Source: an uncultured Draconibacterium sp.
Lineage (GTDB): Bacteria > Bacteroidota > Bacteroidia > Bacteroidales > Prolixibacteraceae
Direction of reading: 5' to 3'
NCBI RefSeq assembly: GCF_963674925.1
Contig: NZ_OY771647.1
Span: 759,501-823,500 of the forward strand
Length of the DNA stretch: 64,000 nucleotides
Positions 59,375-64,000 of the stretch are shown here, in pieces (positions within the stretch are counted from its first letter, which is position 1; each line of letters opens with the position of its first letter). A program made the position numbers and the translations under genes. The notes under the pieces were generated by a model. It searched no databases and was not told where the DNA came from. It worked only from the letters and a program-made list of their open reading frames with translations.

Positions 59375-60592
59375 ATGGAAAAACTATTTAAAACCACAGG
59401 AAATCAAAGTCAGGCAGTTGAGCAAAAAAAAATTGCCCAGAAAAAACAGATTCTTCGTTCAATCTATTTTAACGGCCCGCTTTCAAATTCCGACCTTGCC
59501 CGCCAAATTAAATTAAGTACACCAAAGATTAACAGCTTATTACTCGAGCTAATCGAAGACCAACTGGTAACCGAGTTGGGACGTGGCGATTCGAGTGGTG
59601 GCCGGCGCCCCAATATTTACGGACTTGTTGAAAACGGTTTTTACGTGGTTGGAATTACCATAAATGTGGCCCGAACTATTATTTCCATTTTCAACAGCTG
59701 CAACCAGGAGGTTAGTGGCCCGCATTATTTCCCTATAAAAATGTCGTCGGACATTAACATTTTTAACCAGGTAAATGCCGAGCTTGAAAAAGTGATCAAA
59801 GACAGTAATATCGACCGCGAAAAGATTTTGGTGGCCGGACTTGAATTACCAGGTTTGATCAACCAAAAAGAAGGCATTAACCAAACCTATTTCCCGGAAG
59901 AAAAAGACCTGTTTTCGAACCTGCAAAATATATTTGGAATACCGGTTTTTATTAGCCACGATGCCAAATTGCGCACCTTTGCCGAACAGTATTTTGGACT
60001 GGCAAAAGGCAAGAAAAACGTGTTGATGCTGCAAGCCGACTGGGGTTTGGGACTGGGTATTATTATTAACGGGAAATTGTATACCGGAAAATCGGGTTAT
60101 TCCGGTGAATTCGGGCACATACCATTGGCCGATAACGGCGTACTTTGTGTGTGTGGGAAACAGGGTTGTTTGGAAACCATTGTTTCGGCCAATGCTATTG
60201 CACGCCAGGCACGCGAAGGAATTGAGCAAGGCCATTCTTCGTTGATAAAAGAACTGGTAAAAGACGATTTAAGTAAAATAGATATTTCAACAGTTATTCA
60301 GGCAGCCAACTCCGGCGACCAGTTTGCCATTTCACTTTTTTCTGAAGTAGGAAAATGGCTGGGACGAGGGATGGCTTACCTGATTCAGATTTTTAATCCT
60401 GAGTTGATCATTATCGGTGGACAAGTTGCTGTGGCCAGTCAGTTTATTCTGGCGCCAATACAACAGGCCATTCATACATTTAGTAACCGCGACATAAGCA
60501 ACGAAACCCAAATTTTGTTTTCGGAACTTGGAACCAAAGCCGGAACGATGGGGGCTGCAGCTTATGCGCTGGAGAGAATTTCAAAAAAATAA
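59375..60592 (+). CDS. ROK family transcriptional regulator (NagC-like)
   Basis: The N-terminus is a winged HTH (about residues 20-85: IAQKKQILRSIYFNGPLSNSDLARQIKLSTPKINSLLLELIEDQLVTELGRGDSSGGRRP). A sugar-kinase-like ROK domain follows with LMLQADWGLGLGIIINGKLYTGKSGYSGEFGHIPL, the zinc motif CVCGKQGCLET (about 260) and LIIIGGQVA. In place of the usual catalytic DxGxT start the first strand reads VVGITINVARTI, so it is a regulator rather than a kinase. It is the first gene of the NagB operon and likely represses it until an amino sugar phosphate is bound. Confidence 0.92.
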   Translation: MEKLFKTTGNQSQAVEQKKIAQKKQILRSIYFNGPLSNSDLARQIKLSTPKINSLLLELIEDQLVTELGRGDSSGGRRPNIYGLVENGFYVVGITINVARTIISIFNSCNQEVSGPHYFPIKMSSDINIFNQVNAELEKVIKDSNIDREKILVAGLELPGLINQKEGINQTYFPEEKDLFSNLQNIFGIPVFISHDAKLRTFAEQYFGLAKGKKNVLMLQADWGLGLGIIINGKLYTGKSGYSGEFGHIPLADNGVLCVCGKQGCLETIVSANAIARQAREGIEQGHSSLIKELVKDDLSKIDISTVIQAANSGDQFAISLFSEVGKWLGRGMAYLIQIFNPELIIIGGQVAVASQFILAPIQQAIHTFSNRDISNETQILFSELGTKAGTMGAAAYALERISKK

Positions 60593-60595
60593 AAT

Positions 60596-62902
60596 ATGAC
60601 AGTCAATTTTACAAAGGTTGAAGAAGCATTTTTCGAAGAAACAAAGTCAAAGAAAATTTCGACCAGAATTCCTTATATCACTACAGAAAGTTTCCCAAAA
60701 CTGGGGCTGCTTTCGGCATTAAGCTTTTTAGAGTGGGCAAGTAAAAACCCGAATGGAGTGGTAAGTTTACCTACCGGGAAAACGGCACAGTATTTTCTGG
60801 ATTTTACCCATCTTTTACTTGACAATTGGAATAACAAGAAAGGAAAAGACTTTTTGGAGAAATATGGTTTAGCCGATGTAAAAAAGCCTGATCTGAGCGA
60901 ACTCTCCTTTGTCCAAATGGGCGAGTTTTTCCCTATCAACCCGGAGCAACACAACAGCCTTTACAACTACGCACAAAAGCAATATATTGAAGGTTTAGGT
61001 TTTAAAAAAGAAAATGCCCTGCTTATTAATTCAGAAGAAATTAAACTGGCAGAAGGCAAACATTATTCCGAGATATTCCCGGATTTTAAGATCGACCTCT
61101 CGTTGCGTTACCGCGAAGCAAAAACACACCAGGAGCAATTGCAAAAAGAATCGATTTTTAATATCGATAACTGGTGTACAGCCTACGAAAATAAAATTCG
61201 TGAAAAAGGTGGAATCGGATTCTTCCTCAGTGGTATTGGCCCTGATGGACTGATCGCTTTTAACACTCGCGGATCTGATCATTTCTCATCAACACGTTTA
61301 ACCGAAACAAATTTTGAAACGCAAGCCATAACTGCTGCCGATTTGGGTGGAATTGAGGTATCGAAAAATCGCCTGGTTGTTACCATTGGTTTGGGTACGC
61401 TTACTTTTAATCCCGATAACAAAGCAATTGTTTATGCGGCCGGTGAAGCCATTGCCGACACCATAAAAGCGTCGCTGGAAAAAGAACCTTGTGTAACCTA
61501 TCCGGCAACGGCACTGCAAAAACTCAAAAATGCCCGTTTTTACCTTACTGAAGGTGCAGCGGTTGCACTTGAAGATAGCATTGAGAGCTATTACACCTGC
61601 ACGCCGTGGAACCACCAGAAAACAGAAAGAGCGGTAATTGAGCTCTGCAAAAAGATAAACAAGTTTGGCTCGAAACTGGATTTGGAAGACCTGAAAGCCG
61701 ATAAATACTGCAGGATGATTCCCGATTTGAATGAAAACACCGTTCAGTCGGTTATCGATTCAATTTTGGCGAAACTGCAAAAAGGTATGCAAAAAGAGGT
61801 GAACCAGGTGTATTACCACACCGGTCCGCACCACGACGATATCATGCTTGGCATTATGCCATCAACCAACCGCCAGTCGCGAGATGCAAGCAACGAACTC
61901 CATTTTTCGGTAGCAACTTCGGGTTTTACAGCGGTAACAAATACTTTTTTGTACAACCTGTTGGTTGATACCAAAGACCTGATCAACCAGGGCAAAATTG
62001 AAATGATCAACTTCCCCGACTTCTTTAAAGACGGGCACAAATACAAGTGGGACAAAGACATTTACCACTACCTCGATAATATTGCCGCACAGGATGAAGA
62101 AGAAAAACGCCGTGGAGTTTGCCACCGTGTAGTGCGTGCGCTGGTTTTAATATGGGGAATTAAAAACGAAGAAGAACTTCGTGAGACGATTTTCGAGATT
62201 CTCACCAGTCTGAAAAATACTTACGATGGTGGGAAAAATCCTCCAAAGATTCAGAAGCTGAAAGGAATGATTCGCGAGTTTGAAGAAGAACTGGTTTGGG
62301 CACACTACGGCATTATGGTGAAAAATGTTCACCACCTGCGTTTGGGCTTTTACTCGGGCGAATCGAACTACGACAAAGACATTCTTCCGATTCTGGAAGA
62401 CTTCAGAAAATACAAACCAACAGTTATTAGTTTGGCCATGGATCCGCAGGGAAGCGGTCCCGATACGCACTACAAAGTGCTGATGGCAATTGCAAAAGCT
62501 GTTGAAGACTGGAGCAAGGAAGAAGACCTGAGCAATCTGCGAATTGTTGGCTACCGTAATGTGTGGTTTAAATACAACCCCTGGGATGTTGAAGTGATCG
62601 TTCCGGTATCGTTGAACTCGCTGGCCACACTGGGTAAATCATTCTCGGAGTGTTACATTACACAGGTTAATGCTTCGTTCCCGAGTTACCAGTTGGATGG
62701 CAAATTCAGCGACCTGACACAACGCGTTTGGTTCGATCAGCACAAACAAATACAGCTGCTGTTGGGTAAAAACTTCTTCTACCAAAACGAATCGCCGCTG
62801 CTACGCGCCACTCACGGTGTAATTTACCACCGCGAATTAACGGTTGAGCAATTCCTTGAAGAAGCCCAGAAACTGGGAAAAGCAATGGAAAATATACTTT
62901 AA
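60596..62902 (+). CDS. NagB-like domain fused to PIG-L deacetylase domain
   Basis: Residues 1-300 match the glucosamine-6-phosphate deaminase fold (VSLPTGKTAQYF, FVQMGEFFPINPEQHNSLYNY, SGIGPDGLIAFNTRGSDHFSSTRL). Several NagB catalytic positions differ: MDEY is MGEF (Gly109 for Asp72), DGH is DGL (Leu219 for His143), and no Lys follows at the 208-equivalent. Residues about 400-740 form a PIG-L/LmbE zinc deacetylase domain with GPHHDD (410-415) and GSGPDTHYKVL. The 768-residue fusion type is known in Bacteroidota. It likely deacetylates an N-acetyl amino sugar derivative, with the NagB half binding sugar phosphate. It starts 3 bases after the ROK stop. Confidence 0.85.
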   Translation: MTVNFTKVEEAFFEETKSKKISTRIPYITTESFPKLGLLSALSFLEWASKNPNGVVSLPTGKTAQYFLDFTHLLLDNWNNKKGKDFLEKYGLADVKKPDLSELSFVQMGEFFPINPEQHNSLYNYAQKQYIEGLGFKKENALLINSEEIKLAEGKHYSEIFPDFKIDLSLRYREAKTHQEQLQKESIFNIDNWCTAYENKIREKGGIGFFLSGIGPDGLIAFNTRGSDHFSSTRLTETNFETQAITAADLGGIEVSKNRLVVTIGLGTLTFNPDNKAIVYAAGEAIADTIKASLEKEPCVTYPATALQKLKNARFYLTEGAAVALEDSIESYYTCTPWNHQKTERAVIELCKKINKFGSKLDLEDLKADKYCRMIPDLNENTVQSVIDSILAKLQKGMQKEVNQVYYHTGPHHDDIMLGIMPSTNRQSRDASNELHFSVATSGFTAVTNTFLYNLLVDTKDLINQGKIEMINFPDFFKDGHKYKWDKDIYHYLDNIAAQDEEEKRRGVCHRVVRALVLIWGIKNEEELRETIFEILTSLKNTYDGGKNPPKIQKLKGMIREFEEELVWAHYGIMVKNVHHLRLGFYSGESNYDKDILPILEDFRKYKPTVISLAMDPQGSGPDTHYKVLMAIAKAVEDWSKEEDLSNLRIVGYRNVWFKYNPWDVEVIVPVSLNSLATLGKSFSECYITQVNASFPSYQLDGKFSDLTQRVWFDQHKQIQLLLGKNFFYQNESPLLRATHGVIYHRELTVEQFLEEAQKLGKAMENIL

Positions 62903-62932
62903 GAACCAGAAACAACAAATAATAATAAACAG

Positions 62933-63712
62933 ATGAAACTAGTAATTCATAATAACTACGATGGATTAAGCATTTGGGCTGCCAACCATATCGCCGAAAG
63001 AATTAGCGACTTTGAGCCAACAGCAGAAAAACCATTTGTACTTGGGTTACCAACCGGATCAACGCCGCTGGGAACCTACACAGCACTGATAGATTTATAT
63101 AAACAAGGAAAAGTAACGTTTAAAAACGTGGTTACTTTTAACATGGACGAATACGTTGGCATTGCCGAAGATCATCCGGAAAGTTATCACAGTTTTATGT
63201 TCGAAAACTTTTTTAACCACATCGATATTCCAAAGGAAAACATCAATATTCTTGACGGAAACGCCGCCGACCTTGATGCCGAATGCGAGCGTTACGAAGC
63301 CAAAATTAAATCGTACGGAGGTATTGAGTTGTTTATGGGCGGAATGGGCGCCGATGGTCACCTGGCATTTAATATTCCGGGATCATCGATTCAGTCGCGC
63401 ACCCGTTTGGTAGATCTGAATTACGACACGATTGTTGCCAACTCGCGTTTCTTCGATAACGATTTAAAGCAGGTACCAAAACAGGCTTTAACGGTTGGTG
63501 TGCAAACGGTACTCGACTCGAATGAAGTGTTGGTTTTGGTAAACGGATACAAAAAAGCCCGCGCACTGCAAAATGTAGTGGAAAACGGGATTAACCACAT
63601 GTGGACATTATCGGCGCTGCAAATGCACCCGAATGGCATTATCGTTTGCGACGAAGATGCTACAATGGAACTAAAAGTTGGAACCGTAAAGTATTTCAAA
63701 GAATCAGTTTAA
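62933..63712 (+). CDS. nagB: Glucosamine-6-phosphate deaminase
   Basis: NagB turns glucosamine-6-phosphate into fructose-6-phosphate and ammonia. The 259 residues align without gaps to the E. coli numbering over the first 150: LGLPTGSTPLGTY (phosphate loop), FNMDEYVGI with Asp72, and GADGHLAFN with Asp141 and His143. Position 148, a Glu in E. coli and human enzymes, is Ile here (FNIPGSS). The allosteric and phosphate residues SRTR and the Lys pair in YKKARAL are kept. It is the last gene of the ROK operon, 30 bases after the PIG-L fusion, and ends at a strong terminator. Confidence 0.93.
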   Translation: MKLVIHNNYDGLSIWAANHIAERISDFEPTAEKPFVLGLPTGSTPLGTYTALIDLYKQGKVTFKNVVTFNMDEYVGIAEDHPESYHSFMFENFFNHIDIPKENINILDGNAADLDAECERYEAKIKSYGGIELFMGGMGADGHLAFNIPGSSIQSRTRLVDLNYDTIVANSRFFDNDLKQVPKQALTVGVQTVLDSNEVLVLVNGYKKARALQNVVENGINHMWTLSALQMHPNGIIVCDEDATMELKVGTVKYFKESV

Positions 63713-63733
63713 AACTGAATCTCCACAAAATAA

Positions 63734-63780
63734 AACTGCCCGCCTGATGATTCAGAGCGGGCAGTTGTTTTATATTTTTA
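63734..63780. terminator. Bidirectional terminator between nagB and the zinc-ribbon gene
   Basis: AACTGCCCGC (63734-63743) pairs with GCGGGCAGTT (63757-63766), and the loop itself contains CTGA/TCAG, making a stem of 14 bp. T-rich sequence follows on the plus strand, and A-rich sequence precedes it, so it works in both directions. Confidence 0.88.
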
Positions 63781-63808
63781 TTGTGGATAGTTTCCAGAAT
63801 CCTCGACT

Positions 63809-63994
63809 CTACTCACTTGCAGATCTTTTTCGCACGGGCTTAATAACCACCTCCCGTTCGCATTGTGGACATATATAAATCTCGCATCCGGTGCAGGCAA
63901 AACAATTACTGCACGTACGCGGAACATCGAGATTGGAAAACTGAAAATCACAGTTTGAACAGGTGTATATTTTCTCCTTTTTCTGCGGAAACAT
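63809..63994 (-). CDS. Small Cys-rich zinc-ribbon protein
   Basis: The 61-residue protein carries four Cys pairs: CSNC, CSNC, CTGC and CPQC, in an order that makes two zinc ribbons, with a basic tail VVIKPVRKRSASE. The start is taken at the ATG 6 bases from the window end, but the frame stays open to the edge, so the protein may be longer. Such proteins are common and of unknown role, often nucleic-acid- or protein-binding. Confidence 0.65.
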   Translation of the reverse strand: MFPQKKEKIYTCSNCDFQFSNLDVPRTCSNCFACTGCEIYICPQCEREVVIKPVRKRSASE

Positions 63995-64000
63995 TACACA

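Noticed and set aside
1..64000. tRNA, rRNA, CRISPR, prophage and insertion sequences
   Set aside because: No conserved RNA gene arms, regularly spaced repeats, transposase, integrase or phage structural genes were seen on either strand.

Overview
The window reads as chromosomal DNA of a member of the Bacteroidota, probably a marine or sediment relative of the Marinilabiliales/Prolixibacteraceae. This is inferred from several things: Bacteroidota-type promoters (TAnnTTTG, with an upstream TTG) before several genes, an ATP synthase beta/epsilon pair split from the rest of the operon with an 80-residue epsilon, a B12-dependent ribonucleotide reductase, Kdo transferase, many lipoprotein and Sec signal peptides, and a polysaccharide-degrading gene set. 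About 50 protein genes are packed on both strands. I found no rRNA, tRNA, CRISPR array, phage or IS element.

Layout. 1-11 kb: end of an MBL-fold hydrolase, a DUF4143-type ATPase, rlmN, a Tat-type secreted amidase, a family 9 glycosyltransferase, atpDC, then a polyprenyl diphosphate synthase overlapping an RND/MMPL exporter. 11-17 kb: secreted beta-propeller proteins and an operon with an exported isoaspartyl methyltransferase, an unknown protein and a HEAT-like protein; then an Rrf2 regulator. 17-27 kb: a cytochrome c/PQQ-type sugar dehydrogenase fusion, a three-gene SDR/phosphoesterase/NAD-binding operon, a GH78 rhamnosidase with a DoxX/TIM-barrel membrane fusion, and cysteate synthase. 27-39 kb: GH2 beta-galactosidase lipoprotein, lycopene cyclase-kdtA, nrdJ, gcvH, tsaE, ald and a membrane LytTR regulator. 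39-51 kb: a solitary B12-binding-like domain, pullulanase, Xaa-Pro aminopeptidase, two secreted peptidases (M1, S15), a 35-residue membrane ORF, and an MFS/GH130 pair. 51-64 kb: a LytTR/LytS-type two-component pair with an unusual sensor, OmpH and LolA-like envelope proteins, a flavin reductase, a PHP phosphodiesterase, and a ROK-NagB/PIG-L-NagB amino sugar operon.

Together the genes suggest a heterotroph that takes up and degrades plant- or algal-type glycans (rhamnosides, beta-galactosides, beta-mannosides, alpha-glucans), amino sugars and peptides, with a normal LPS-bearing envelope. No single defence or mobile island is present. The most unusual signals are single-gene architectures: a histidine kinase whose periplasmic part carries a thioredoxin-like fold without its cysteines; a DoxX membrane domain joined through an internal Tat-like motif to a TIM barrel; a NagB-like domain that has lost catalytic positions fused to PIG-L beside a second NagB with an altered position 148; and two stand-alone domain fragments (B12-binding-like and DUF4395-tail-like). 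All family assignments were made by eye from translated sequence; none was checked by database search.
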